From contig CAKRTY010000003.1 in NCBI GenBank assembly GCA_934402125.1, forward strand, positions 1 through 15,926: 15,926 bases of DNA, written 5' to 3'. The notes under the pieces are model-generated. The model was not told the origin of the DNA, searched no databases, and worked only from the letters and a program-made list of their open reading frames with translations. Both the position numbers and the translations under genes were made by a program. The stretch is from an uncultured Anaerosacchariphilus sp. (lineage in GTDB: Bacteria > Bacillota > Clostridia > Lachnospirales > Lachnospiraceae). This document shows, in pieces, positions 6,444 to 14,221 of this stretch (position 1 is its first letter; the number at the start of each line of letters is the position of its first letter).

Positions 6444-7490
6444 TTATCCAAAATTCACCTTGTACTCCTCCAGCGCGATGGCCACCGTTACGCCGTCCCG
6501 GGCAACCTTCCGCTGAAACAGCTTCCGTCTGCCTGCCGCCAGGAGCGCACTCCGCTCGCACACATTTCCTACGCCGGTAATCTGCCGTACAAAGGAGGAC
6601 TCCGAAAAGCCTCCCTCGCATTCCGCCTTTTCAAGCTCCGCCGCCCCATAGGTCACCAGAGGCAGCTTCCGCTCCCGGCAGAACTCCAGAAGACCGGGCT
6701 CCTCCTTCTTCAGATCGATGGTCGCCACCCGGGAAACCGCATGCTCTGACAGCTGGTTCTGCAAAAGCACCTGCTCCACCAGGGCTTCTATCTTTGCCTT
6801 CGGCGTTCCTTTTTTACAGCCGATACCCAGAACCGCAATCCGGGGCACCAGGTGCAGAGTTCTGGGAAAGGGATCGTAGGTTTCATCCACAGAAATGCTG
6901 ATCCCAAGCCCGTCCCTTTTCTGAATGGACAGCTCCGGCGGAACGGGGCCTGCCAGCTCGAAATCACTGTAAAGTCCCACGGTCCGCTGCTCCAGGATAT
7001 CTGCGGCCACCTCTTTTGCCAGCTTCAGGCTGTCCAGATACATCTGCTCCCGACGGGCAAAATCGTCCACCGAGAAGCGTCCGCCCGCGTCTGTGGCGGT
7101 GGTAATGACCGGAACCGCCCCCACCAGGGCCGCCAGTTCCCGGGTCAGGGCATTGGCTCCGCCCAGATGACCGGACAGCAGGGAAATCACGAAATGCCCC
7201 TGCTCGTCCATCACCAGCACCGCCGGATCCGAGGCTTTGCTGGCCACAAAGGGCGCAATGGCGCGCACTGCGATTCCGGCAGCCCCGATAAAGAGCAGAC
7301 TGTCGCAGGTCTGGAACATCTCGCCGGTCCAGTCCCTTAAGGAATCCTCCAGCACCGGTATGCCCCAATCTTCTGCGTCCCTGCCCTTGCAGCAGCAGAC
7401 ACAGCTATATTCTTTCGCTTCACAGGCCTCACGGACCCGTTTCGCCAGACCGCAGCCCGATCTGGTAAAGGCGATTACCGCAAGTCTCAT
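6444..7490 (-). CDS. cbiG: CbiG, cobalt-precorrin-5A hydrolase
   Basis: Opens the delta-lactone of cobalt-precorrin-5A and releases the C20 carbon as acetaldehyde, the ring contraction step special to the anaerobic route. The protein has 348 residues from the ATG at 7490. N-terminal MRLAVIAFTRSG, central FIGAAGIAVRAIAPF, and SGHLGGANALTREL followed by TTATDAGGRFSVDDFA are CbiG hallmarks. The C-terminal domain begins near VLGIGCKKGTP. I prefer this start over an in-frame ATG 24 bases upstream because it gives the family N-terminus, overlaps the cbiD stop as ATGA, and has AAGGAGA 8 bases upstream. It is stand-alone here; in other genomes CbiG is often fused to CbiH or CbiF. A cysteine cluster (SCVCCC, residues 29-34) is unusual. 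Confidence 0.95.
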   Translation of the reverse strand: MRLAVIAFTRSGCGLAKRVREACEAKEYSCVCCCKGRDAEDWGIPVLEDSLRDWTGEMFQTCDSLLFIGAAGIAVRAIAPFVASKASDPAVLVMDEQGHFVISLLSGHLGGANALTRELAALVGAVPVITTATDAGGRFSVDDFARREQMYLDSLKLAKEVAADILEQRTVGLYSDFELAGPVPPELSIQKRDGLGISISVDETYDPFPRTLHLVPRIAVLGIGCKKGTPKAKIEALVEQVLLQNQLSEHAVSRVATIDLKKEEPGLLEFCRERKLPLVTYGAAELEKAECEGGFSESSFVRQITGVGNVCERSALLAAGRRKLFQRKVARDGVTVAIALEEYKVNFG

Positions 7491-8629
7491 GCTTCTGTCT
7501 CCTTTTTCACACACGCAATCAGACGCCGGACGTCCGATGATTCCCCCAGCACGCCCTGCTCCAGGGAAAAGGTCAGGATTCCCCGCTCCAGACTCTTTCC
7601 GCTCCGGTGATCCACATAGAATTCCATCCGCTCCATCAGCCGCTTCATCACCGGCTCCAGCAGTCCCTTCTCCTTCAGAATATCCAAAGCCTCATCGGTG
7701 GTAATGCAATCCATCAGCCGGACTGCCGTCTCCTGATCCGCGCCCAGCACCGCCGCGTGAGCCGTCAGGATATCCATCCGGGCGTCGGCGTTGCGGGAAT
7801 GGGTATTCATAATCCCTGCGGCCAGCTTCACCAGCTTCCCGATATGTCCCACCAGCAGAATTCCCTTTGCGCCGAATTCCACCGCCGCGTCGATGGCTTC
7901 TCCCAGAAAATTACTGTATTTGACGGAACGCTTCAGCACCTCCGGCTCATAATCCTCCAGAAAATCCAGACCGTAATTGCCCGGCACCAGCACCAGATAG
8001 CTCCGCCCTCCGGACAGCTGCATTTTGATGTCCACCCGGATCGTCTGAATCAGGGCCTCCTCGCTCATGGGCTCCACGATCCCGCTGGTTCCCAGGACGG
8101 AAATGCCCCCTACGATCCCGAGCCTGGGGTTGAAGGTCTTTTGGGCCAGCTCCTCACCCCCCGGAATGGAAATGATCACCGAAAGGCCGCCGGTATATCC
8201 GGCCGCCCTGCTGATCTCCTCCACGCCCTCCCGGATCATCTGCCGGGGTACCTTGTTGATGGCCGCGTCGCCCACAGCCTGCTCCAGTCCCACCCGGGTT
8301 ACCCGGCCTACGCCCTCGCCGCCGTCCAGGGTGACGCCGGGCTTTTCTGCCTTCCGGACGGTGGCATAGATCAAAAGTCCGTCGGTCACGTCCGGATCAT
8401 CGCCTGCGTCTTTACGGATCGCGCAAGAAGCCTCCCCCTCGGAAAGCTTCGGATCCAGCACCTCCAAATGAAGCCCGATCCCCTTTGGCGTCATCAGCTC
8501 TACCTCCGGCAGGATCTGCCCGTGAAGCAGCATCCAGGCCGCCGCCTTGGAAGCCGCCGCGGCGCAGGATCCGGTGGTATAGCCCATCCGCATTTTTTTG
8601 TTGTTTTTATAAACGTATTGTTCCAGCAT
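7487..8629 (-). CDS. cbiD: CbiD, cobalt-precorrin-5B C1-methyltransferase
   Basis: SAM-dependent methylation at C1 of the contracted ring, the anaerobic counterpart of CobF. The 380 residues match the family length. The defining motif GYTTGSCAAAASKAA is at 16-30. Further family segments are KDAGDDPDVTDG, a DGGEGVGRVTRVGLEQAVGD stretch, GGISVLGTSGIVEPMSEEA and VGHIGKLVKLAAGIMNTHS. It starts at the ATG at 8629 with AAGGA 7 bases upstream. It follows the lipoprotein gene after only 16 bases, so it is probably on the same transcript. The stop overlaps cbiG by 4 bases. Confidence 0.97.
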   Translation of the reverse strand: MLEQYVYKNNKKMRMGYTTGSCAAAASKAAAWMLLHGQILPEVELMTPKGIGLHLEVLDPKLSEGEASCAIRKDAGDDPDVTDGLLIYATVRKAEKPGVTLDGGEGVGRVTRVGLEQAVGDAAINKVPRQMIREGVEEISRAAGYTGGLSVIISIPGGEELAQKTFNPRLGIVGGISVLGTSGIVEPMSEEALIQTIRVDIKMQLSGGRSYLVLVPGNYGLDFLEDYEPEVLKRSVKYSNFLGEAIDAAVEFGAKGILLVGHIGKLVKLAAGIMNTHSRNADARMDILTAHAAVLGADQETAVRLMDCITTDEALDILKEKGLLEPVMKRLMERMEFYVDHRSGKSLERGILTFSLEQGVLGESSDVRRLIACVKKETEA

Positions 8630-8645
8630 CGGTTTTTCCTTATTT

Positions 8646-9773
8646 TTACTGTGCAGTCACCGGTTCCCGGCCTGCTGCCTCCAGCAGGATATTCAGAAGA
8701 ACATAGGTCCGCTCCTTCGTAAGCTCTGCCGCTTTATCATTGACCAGGCACGCCCATATGCTGCCGCCCTCTGACCCCTCTCCGGCCTTCTGCGCGGCTT
8801 CTTCTTTCTCTTTGATCCATTCCCGCTGCTCCGTAAGAAGCTGTTCCATGTCTTCGTCCTTCAGGACGCTCTTCATCTTCAGCTGATACCAGACCAGATT
8901 CAGGGCCGCGTCCCAGTTGTCATAGCGCTCCTTGCTCTTTACATTCATATCTGCCTGGGTAAGGGAGGGATCCTCCTGAAGGGAACGGACAATCTCCTGA
9001 TCTGCCTTTGCCGCGTTTTCCACATATTCCACCGCTGTATCGATGAAATCATAGCCGGAAAATCCGTCCTGATCTTTCACATTATAAAGGCCGTAGAACG
9101 GCAGTCCGCCATTCTTCAACTCCTCCTGGTCATAATAATTCATGCTGACCCACTGTAAAAACTCCTCTGGCAGCTCAGAAACCGGAGCCCCGGGCAGATA
9201 GATATCGACCTCGTCCGCACCGACCAGACCGTAAGCCTCCGTGTAGGAATAAAGAATCTGATCCAGGATCTCTTCTTTTCCTATCTCATACGTGTAGTTG
9301 ATTTCACTAAGCTTCATGGACCAGGTATAGTCATTGACCTTCTTAAGATCCGTAAAGGTTCCGGTGAACGTATTGCCGTACTGGGTTCCGTTGGGGTAAC
9401 CGTCTCCGCTGCTTCCCATATCCATGTCCCAGTATTCCCCAGAAAAGCTGCCGTCTGGCCGGATATTCAGCTGGGTTGCCCAGGCTCCCGCACCGCTGGA
9501 GAAGGTGAAATCCACGTACTGGAGAGCCGAGAAGCTGGGAGCTTCCGGATCACTACTGTCCGAGTTCTTAGATGCGGCTTCGTCTGCATCGTCCGGCATA
9601 TCTGCCGTATTTTCTGCCGTGTCTGTGTCCGTCGCCGTATCTGTCTGCTCTGTTCCATCCGCGGTTCCATTTTCCACATCGTTCTTTTTCCCGCAGCCGC
9701 TCAGAGACAGCACCATAACCACCATCAGCAGCACCACGACCGCTGTCAGAAGCCTTACACACTTATTTTTCAT
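8646..9773 (-). CDS. Secreted lipoprotein with C-terminal LprI/DUF1311-like domain
   Basis: A 375-residue predicted lipoprotein. Residues 1-26 form a signal peptide: charged N-terminus, long hydrophobic core and lipobox LSGC with the lipidated Cys27. Residues 28 to about 80 are a low-complexity Asp/Thr/Glu/Ala/Ser linker, as in many surface-tethered proteins. Residues of about 84-165 look beta-rich, with the repeated pattern NIRPDGSFSGEY and GTFTDLKKVNDYTWSMKL. Residues of about 271-361 match the LprI/DUF1311 pattern: LTQADMN, YDNWDAALNLVWYQLK, LLTEQREWIKEKEE, GGS, and a final TKERTYVLL. LprI family members are known as lysozyme inhibitors, but that is not shown for this protein. A GGAGG lies 7 bases before the ATG. 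It sits between cobT and cbiD, which are cobalamin genes; no pathway role is evident. The name is by pattern recognition only. Confidence 0.87.
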   Translation of the reverse strand: MKNKCVRLLTAVVVLLMVVMVLSLSGCGKKNDVENGTADGTEQTDTATDTDTAENTADMPDDADEAASKNSDSSDPEAPSFSALQYVDFTFSSGAGAWATQLNIRPDGSFSGEYWDMDMGSSGDGYPNGTQYGNTFTGTFTDLKKVNDYTWSMKLSEINYTYEIGKEEILDQILYSYTEAYGLVGADEVDIYLPGAPVSELPEEFLQWVSMNYYDQEELKNGGLPFYGLYNVKDQDGFSGYDFIDTAVEYVENAAKADQEIVRSLQEDPSLTQADMNVKSKERYDNWDAALNLVWYQLKMKSVLKDEDMEQLLTEQREWIKEKEEAAQKAGEGSEGGSIWACLVNDKAAELTKERTYVLLNILLEAAGREPVTAQ

Positions 9774-9780
9774 ACCCGCA

Positions 9781-9785
9781 CCTCC
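9781..9785 (-). promoter_or_regulatory. Ribosome binding site of the lipoprotein gene
   Basis: GGAGG on the minus strand, 7 bases before the ATG at 9773. It fixes the start of the lipoprotein and puts the signal peptide at its N-terminus. Confidence 0.7.
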
Positions 9786-9821
9786 ATGTAAATACGTTCA
9801 AGTATTGATTGTGTCAGCTTT

Positions 9822-9850
9822 ATTCTACCAAATATCGTGCCAGTTTTCCC
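9822..9850 (-). promoter_or_regulatory. Possible weak promoter ahead of the lipoprotein gene
   Basis: The minus strand has TAGAAT at 9827-9822, one base from the TATAAT consensus, in an AT-rich gap about 50 bases before the lipoprotein ATG. At a 17-base spacing the -35 region would be GGGAAA, a poor match, so this is tentative. An imperfect 16-base palindrome (9791-9806, arms AATAC and GTATT) lies between it and the start and could be an operator. If real, it would give the lipoprotein and everything downstream a second promoter. Confidence 0.3.
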
Positions 9851-9867
9851 ATTAAGAAACTCTTAAT
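9851..9867 (-). repeat. Short inverted repeat between cobT and the lipoprotein gene
   Basis: Arms ATTAAGA and TCTTAAT (7 bp) with a 3-base loop, starting 13 bases after the cobT stop. The stem is AT-rich and not followed by a run of T on the transcribed strand, so it is a weak terminator at best. It could instead mark an operator, an attenuating pause or an RNA processing site at the only sizeable gap in the operon. Confidence 0.4.
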
Positions 9868-9879
9868 TTTCCACACTTT

Positions 9880-10974
9880 TTATTTCTGATGCGTATACTC
9901 TTCCACATTTCCTTCCGCAAAGCTGGGAAGTCCGTTGTAGAGTGCCAGGGCGTACTGATACAGGCTATAGGCCGTCACAGCCCCGGTTCCCTCTCCCAGG
10001 TGCATGCCTGCCTGAATGGGCGCGGTCATGCCCATGGCGTCCAGCATCATCCGGCCCGCTGGCTCCGCGGAGCAATGGGTCGGTACCATATAGGCCTCGC
10101 ACTCCGGCGCAAGCCCTGCCGCGCAATAGGCTGCTACAGAGGAAATGAAACCGTCGATCAGCACCGGAGCACTCACTATGGCTCCGCCCAGATAGCAGCC
10201 AATCATGCCTGCGATATCCAGGCTTCCCACCTTGGAAAGCACGTCCAGAATATCGTTCTTGTCCGGCTGATTGACCTCGATCGCCCGGCGGATCACCTCG
10301 ATCTTATGCTCCAGTCCGGCGCTGGAAAGGCCTGCGCCCCGTCCGGTCACCTCTGCCACGTCCTTATGAAGCAGCACGGCTGCCATGGCTGAGCTGGGCG
10401 TGGTGTTGCCAATCCCCATTTCTCCGGTAATGATCATCCGGTGGCCCGCCTGATACAGCTCTTTTACCACCTGGATTCCGGTTTCAATGGCCTGCAGGGC
10501 CTCTTCCCGGCTCATAGCCGGTCCCTTCGCCAGATTGGCGGTTCCGTAGCGGACTACCCGGTTCCAGATCCGGGGATGCTGTCCGTCCACAAACATACCG
10601 ATGTTTACCGGAATGACCTCGATTCCCATCTGCTTCGACATAATGCAGACGGAGGATTTCCGGTCTCCCATATTTTCCCGCACCTGGGCCGTTACCTCGC
10701 TTCCGGTCTGGCTGACGCCCTCGGCTACCACGCCGTTGTCCGCACCCATGATGACTACCACCGGCTTTAGAGCTGCAATGTCACCAATCCGGGAGGTTCC
10801 GTAGATTCCCGCCAGCTGGACTACCATTTCCTCCAGTCTTCCCATACCCCGTAAGGGCTTACACAGGGAATCCCAGTGCTTCCAGGCCGCCTCTACGGAA
10901 GCCCTGTCCAACGGCTTCATTTCTTTTCTGTACTGTTCCAGTTCCATATATTTTTCACTTCCATTTTCTGTCAT
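9880..10974 (-). CDS. cobT: CobT, nicotinate-nucleotide--dimethylbenzimidazole phosphoribosyltransferase
   Basis: Activates the lower-ligand base by moving phosphoribose from nicotinate mononucleotide onto 5,6-dimethylbenzimidazole or a related base, giving alpha-ribazole phosphate. The 364 residues are near the family norm (about 350). Signatures are KPLRGMGRLEE (39-49), MGADNGVVAEGVS (76-88), GEMGIGNTTPSSA (184-196), GRGAGL (211-216) and HLGEGTGA with the probable catalytic Glu328, matching Glu317 of Salmonella CobT. The start is slightly uncertain: ATG at 10974 or the Met 9 codons later (10947), since both ribosome sites are weak. It follows cbiC after 2 bases. No genes for making dimethylbenzimidazole are in the window, so the natural lower ligand cannot be told. 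Confidence 0.96.
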   Translation of the reverse strand: MTENGSEKYMELEQYRKEMKPLDRASVEAAWKHWDSLCKPLRGMGRLEEMVVQLAGIYGTSRIGDIAALKPVVVIMGADNGVVAEGVSQTGSEVTAQVRENMGDRKSSVCIMSKQMGIEVIPVNIGMFVDGQHPRIWNRVVRYGTANLAKGPAMSREEALQAIETGIQVVKELYQAGHRMIITGEMGIGNTTPSSAMAAVLLHKDVAEVTGRGAGLSSAGLEHKIEVIRRAIEVNQPDKNDILDVLSKVGSLDIAGMIGCYLGGAIVSAPVLIDGFISSVAAYCAAGLAPECEAYMVPTHCSAEPAGRMMLDAMGMTAPIQAGMHLGEGTGAVTAYSLYQYALALYNGLPSFAEGNVEEYTHQK

Positions 10975-10976
10975 TT

Positions 10977-11609
10977 CTATCTTCCACCCTGATACAGCAT
11001 GGCGTTGCAGATGGTGGCCGCAATGTTGCTGCCCCCTTTCCGTCCTCTGGGCACGATGTAGGGAATGCCTGCGGTCATAATCAGCTCCTTTGCCTCCACC
11101 ACGTTCACAAAGCCCACCGGGGCGCCGATGATAAGCTCCGGCTTAATCCTGCCCTCTTCAATCAGCTCATAGAGGCGAATCAGGGCCGTCGGCGCGTTGC
11201 CCACCGCGATGATCAGAGGCTTCTGAAGCGCCGCCGCCCGCTCCATGCAGACAGCCGCCCGGGTGCAGCCCCGTTCTTTGGCTTCCGCAGCTACATCCGG
11301 ATCGCTCATGAAGCAGTATACCTCTCCGCCGCATTCCCGCATCCGCTTTTTGTTGATACCGGAGGCTGCCATCTGGGTATCTGTCACGATGGACGCGCCT
11401 CTGTTCAGGGCGTCCACGCCGATCTGCGCCGCATGCTCCGAGAAGCACAGATTGTCCGCGTAATCAAAGTCCGCGGAGGTATGGATACAGCGCTTCACGA
11501 TGGAGAACTCCGGCTCCGGCCAGGTGCGGCCATGAAGCTCCTCCGTGATAATCGCCATACTGCGCTTCTCGATATCCATAGGCTTTACAATTTCGATTTC
11601 ATTTAACAT
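10977..11609 (-). CDS. cbiC: CbiC, cobalt-precorrin-8 methylmutase
   Basis: Moves the methyl group from C11 to C12, turning cobalt-precorrin-8 into cobyrinic acid. The 210 residues are typical. The active-site His43 lies in [12 protein letters not shown], at the same number as the catalytic His of CobH. Other family segments are [36 protein letters not shown] and [17 protein letters not shown]. The start ATG at 11609 has GGAGGAAGGA just upstream, within the end of cbiP, and overlaps cbiP by 7 bases. The product feeds directly to CbiA, then CbiP. Confidence 0.97.
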   Translation of the reverse strand: MLNEIEIVKPMDIEKRSMAIITEELHGRTWPEPEFSIVKRCIHTSADFDYADNLCFSEHAAQIGVDALNRGASIVTDTQMAASGINKKRMRECGGEVYCFMSDPDVAAEAKERGCTRAAVCMERAAALQKPLIIAVGNAPTALIRLYELIEEGRIKPELIIGAPVGFVNVVEAKELIMTAGIPYIVPRGRKGGSNIAATICNAMLYQGGR

Positions 11610-13117
11610 TCGATTCCTTCCTCCAATATCTCGTAGATCTTTTTCATATCCAGAGAGCCGCGGACCAGATCCGCCAGCTTGTCATACTCCTGCTTTTTAT
11701 GGGCCTGGGCGTCAAAATGCCAGTTTTTCGGGTCGAGCCCCTTCTTCACCATCAGACGGCTCACCAGCATGGCCGCCAGATCGCCATAGTCGAAAATGCC
11801 GTGAAGATAGGTGCCGTACACGGTTCCCTCCGGGTTGGAAAGGCCGTCTACACGACCGTCCTCCAGGTAAATGGTCTCCCGGCAGCCGCCCAGAGCCTCT
11901 GTGCGGCCCATGTGAATCTCGTACCCCTGCACTTCTTTTCCGGCGAAGTCCAGAAGCTCCGCCTCATTTTTGACGCGGCCCCGGGTCTGAGTCCGGGTCT
12001 TTGCCTGGGAAAATACGGTCTTCGTGTGTAACAGTCCCATGCCCCGCATGGTTCCGCCGTGTTCCACATTGTCCGGATCCTCCAGAAGATCGCCCAACAT
12101 CTGATAGCCCCCGCAGATTCCCACCACCGGAATCCCGTCCCCGGAGCAGCGGAGCACCGCGGTCTCCATGCCGGACTCCCGAAGCCAGGCCAGGTCGTCC
12201 ATGGTGTTCTTGGTTCCCGGCAGGAAAATCAGATCGGGACGGCCAAGCTCACTTACCTCCCGCACATAGCGCAGAGACACGCCCTCCATACCTTCAAACA
12301 CATTGAAATCCGTGAAATTGGAAATATGTGGAAGTCTTACGACAGCCAGGTCGATACCGCCCTTTTTCTCCTTATGATTCAGACGCTCAGACAGGCTGTC
12401 CTCGTCGTCGATATCCAGCGGCGTTAAGGGCACTACGCCCACCACCGGAATGCCGGTGCGCTCCTCGATCATACGGAGGCCCGGACGCAGGATTTCCACA
12501 TCGCCGCGGAATTTGTTGATGATCAGGCCCTTGATTCTCTGCTGCTCGTCGTCCTCCAGAAGCTTCACTGTTCCGTACAGGGAGGCGAAGACGCCGCCCC
12601 GGTCGATGTCGCCGGCCAGCAGTACGGGAGCGTTGGCAATTTTTGCCATTCCCATGTTGACAATGTCGTTGTCCTTCAGATTGATTTCCGCCGGACTGCC
12701 CGCGCCCTCGATCACGATAATATCATATTCCTCCGACAGCTTATCGAAGGCCTTCTGAATCTCCGGAATCAGCTGGCGCTTGTTGGCGTAATAATCCATG
12801 GCCTTCATATTGCCCAGCACTTCGCCGTTTACGATAACCTGGCTGCCCACGTTACTGGTGGGCTTTAGGAGAATCGGATTCATTTCCACGGTAGGCTCAA
12901 TGCCTGCGGCCTCCGCCTGCATGGCCTGGGCCCGGCCAATCTCCAGTCCGTCCTTTGTAATATAGGAATTTAATGCCATATTCTGGGATTTAAAGGGGGC
13001 TGTTTTGTAGCCGTCCTGCTTAAATACCCGGCAGAGTCCGGCCACCAGAAAGCTTTTGCCCGCATTGGACATGGTTCCCTGCACCATGATTACTTTTGCT
13101 TTTTTTCTGTCACTCAT
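11603..13117 (-). CDS. cbiP: CbiP, adenosylcobyric acid synthase (glutamine-hydrolysing)
   Basis: Amidates side chains b, d, e and g of adenosylcobyrinic acid a,c-diamide using ATP and glutamine. The 504 residues match the family length. The N-terminal ATPase half has the P-loop [10 protein letters not shown] (13-22), [10 protein letters not shown] (42-51) and [13 protein letters not shown] (135-147). [13 protein letters not shown] (167-179) follows. The C-terminal glutaminase-like domain has [11 protein letters not shown] (299-309), nucleophile Cys335 in [11 protein letters not shown], and His439 in [10 protein letters not shown]. This set separates CbiP/CobQ from CbiA. A GGTGAG element precedes the ATG at 13117, 36 bases after cobD. 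Confidence 0.97.
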   Translation of the reverse strand: MSDRKKAKVIMVQGTMSNAGKSFLVAGLCRVFKQDGYKTAPFKSQNMALNSYITKDGLEIGRAQAMQAEAAGIEPTVEMNPILLKPTSNVGSQVIVNGEVLGNMKAMDYYANKRQLIPEIQKAFDKLSEEYDIIVIEGAGSPAEINLKDNDIVNMGMAKIANAPVLLAGDIDRGGVFASLYGTVKLLEDDEQQRIKGLIINKFRGDVEILRPGLRMIEERTGIPVVGVVPLTPLDIDDEDSLSERLNHKEKKGGIDLAVVRLPHISNFTDFNVFEGMEGVSLRYVREVSELGRPDLIFLPGTKNTMDDLAWLRESGMETAVLRCSGDGIPVVGICGGYQMLGDLLEDPDNVEHGGTMRGMGLLHTKTVFSQAKTRTQTRGRVKNEAELLDFAGKEVQGYEIHMGRTEALGGCRETIYLEDGRVDGLSNPEGTVYGTYLHGIFDYGDLAAMLVSRLMVKKGLDPKNWHFDAQAHKKQEYDKLADLVRGSLDMKKIYEILEEGIEC

Positions 13118-13153
13118 GTTCTCACCCAGCTTCTTCCGTTTTTCTTTTCTGAA

Positions 13154-14221
13154 TCAGTTGTTCCGGCGCCGCCTAAGGGCTGCCAGAAGTTTCTCATTTT
13201 CCTCATGGCCCCGCACCGCGATCCGGTAATAATCCGGCCCCAGGCCGTGGTAATTGGCGCAGCGGCGAATGAGGATTCCCTCTTCCTCCATCTGGTCTGC
13301 CAGCGTCCCGTCTCCGGGAGCCTGGAAGCAGAGATAATTGGCGTGGCCGTCAAAGACGCGCAGTCCCAGCTTCTCCATTTCCGTCCGCAGAAACGCCCGC
13401 TCCTTCTCTATCAGGGCTATGGTTTTCTCCCGGAAGCCCTCTGCTCTAAGGGCCGCGATTCCGGCTGCCTGGGCCGGCCCGGACACTGCCCAGGGCTGAC
13501 CCGCCAGGCGCATCCGTTCCAGAAGCCCGGTATCTGCCGACAGCACATATCCCAGACGCAAGCCCGGAATGGCGTACATTTTCGTAAAGGATTTCAGGAT
13601 CACAAGATTGGGATACTCCGAAAGCCATTTCACAGCCGAACAGGCTTCCTCCTCTTCCACAAAATCCAGAAAACATTCGTCCAGACAGACGCTCACCGAA
13701 AGCTCCTTCGCCCTGTCCAGAAGCTTTTTCACAAGGCTGACCGGCGTCAGGGTTCCGGTGGGATTGTTGGGGTTGCAGAGGAATACCAGATCGTGCTCCT
13801 CGCTTAAGCTATCCACATAGCTTTCGGTAATTTCCAGAGTTTTCCCCAATGGGAAGAAATCTATCCCCGTTCCAACCTGGTTCATGGCCTCCTCGTACTC
13901 GGCGAAGGCCGGAGCCGTCACCAGCGCCCGCTTCGGACGGAGGGCGTATACCAGTCGGTATATCAGATCCGCGCCGCCGTTGCCGCAGAGAATCCGGTCC
14001 TCCGGCTGGCCAAGCTGCTCAGAAAGGGCTGCCCGAAGCTGCCTGCAAAAGGGATCCGGATAATTCAGGGAAGCGTCCAGGCTTTCGATGACAGCCTCCC
14101 GGACCCCGGGGGGCATACCGAAAGGATTGATATTGGCGGAGAAATCCAGAAGCTCCGCTTCCCTTCTGCCGCTTCTTTCTGCCGCGCCGCGGATATCTCC
14201 GCCGTGTAGAAATGTTGTCAT
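13154..14221 (-). CDS. cobD: CobD, threonine-phosphate decarboxylase (PLP enzyme)
   Basis: Decarboxylates L-threonine-O-3-phosphate to (R)-1-amino-2-propanol phosphate, the linker used by CbiB. It belongs to the class I/II aminotransferase fold close to HisC. The 355 residues fit. It begins HGGDIRGAAERSG, the typical CobD start, then DFSANINPFG (26-35) and CNPNNPTGTL (149-158). The PLP-anchoring Asp181 is in LDECFLDF, the Schiff-base Lys214 in SFTKMYAIPG, and Arg222 in LRLGY. The HGGD start and gene context favour CobD over histidinol-phosphate aminotransferase. The start overlaps the upstream fusion gene as ATGA, with AAGGA 6 bases upstream. Confidence 0.94.
   Translation of the reverse strand: MTTFLHGGDIRGAAERSGRREAELLDFSANINPFGMPPGVREAVIESLDASLNYPDPFCRQLRAALSEQLGQPEDRILCGNGGADLIYRLVYALRPKRALVTAPAFAEYEEAMNQVGTGIDFFPLGKTLEITESYVDSLSEEHDLVFLCNPNNPTGTLTPVSLVKKLLDRAKELSVSVCLDECFLDFVEEEEACSAVKWLSEYPNLVILKSFTKMYAIPGLRLGYVLSADTGLLERMRLAGQPWAVSGPAQAAGIAALRAEGFREKTIALIEKERAFLRTEMEKLGLRVFDGHANYLCFQAPGDGTLADQMEEEGILIRRCANYHGLGPDYYRIAVRGHEENEKLLAALRRRRNN

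Noticed and set aside
6204..7340. Plus-strand open frames opposite cbiG and the start of cbiJET
   Set aside because: Compositional shadows of well-supported minus-strand genes.
7607..8722. Long plus-strand open frame of 371 codons
   Set aside because: It lies opposite cbiD, which is a clear family member. The translation is rich in His, Gln, Arg and Pro with no domain pattern, as expected for the antisense of a GC-rich gene.
9851..9867. Rho-independent terminator after cobT
   Set aside because: The stem is short and AT-rich and is followed by GGGAAAA rather than a T run on the transcribed strand, so it is kept only as an inverted repeat.
9774..9879. Cobalamin riboswitch in the largest intergenic gap
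   Set aside because: The gap is only 106 bases, shorter than a cobalamin riboswitch, and I see no B12-box-like conserved core.
13118..13153. Regulatory signal between cobD and cbiP
   Set aside because: Only 36 bases with a ribosome site; no hairpin or promoter-like pattern seen.
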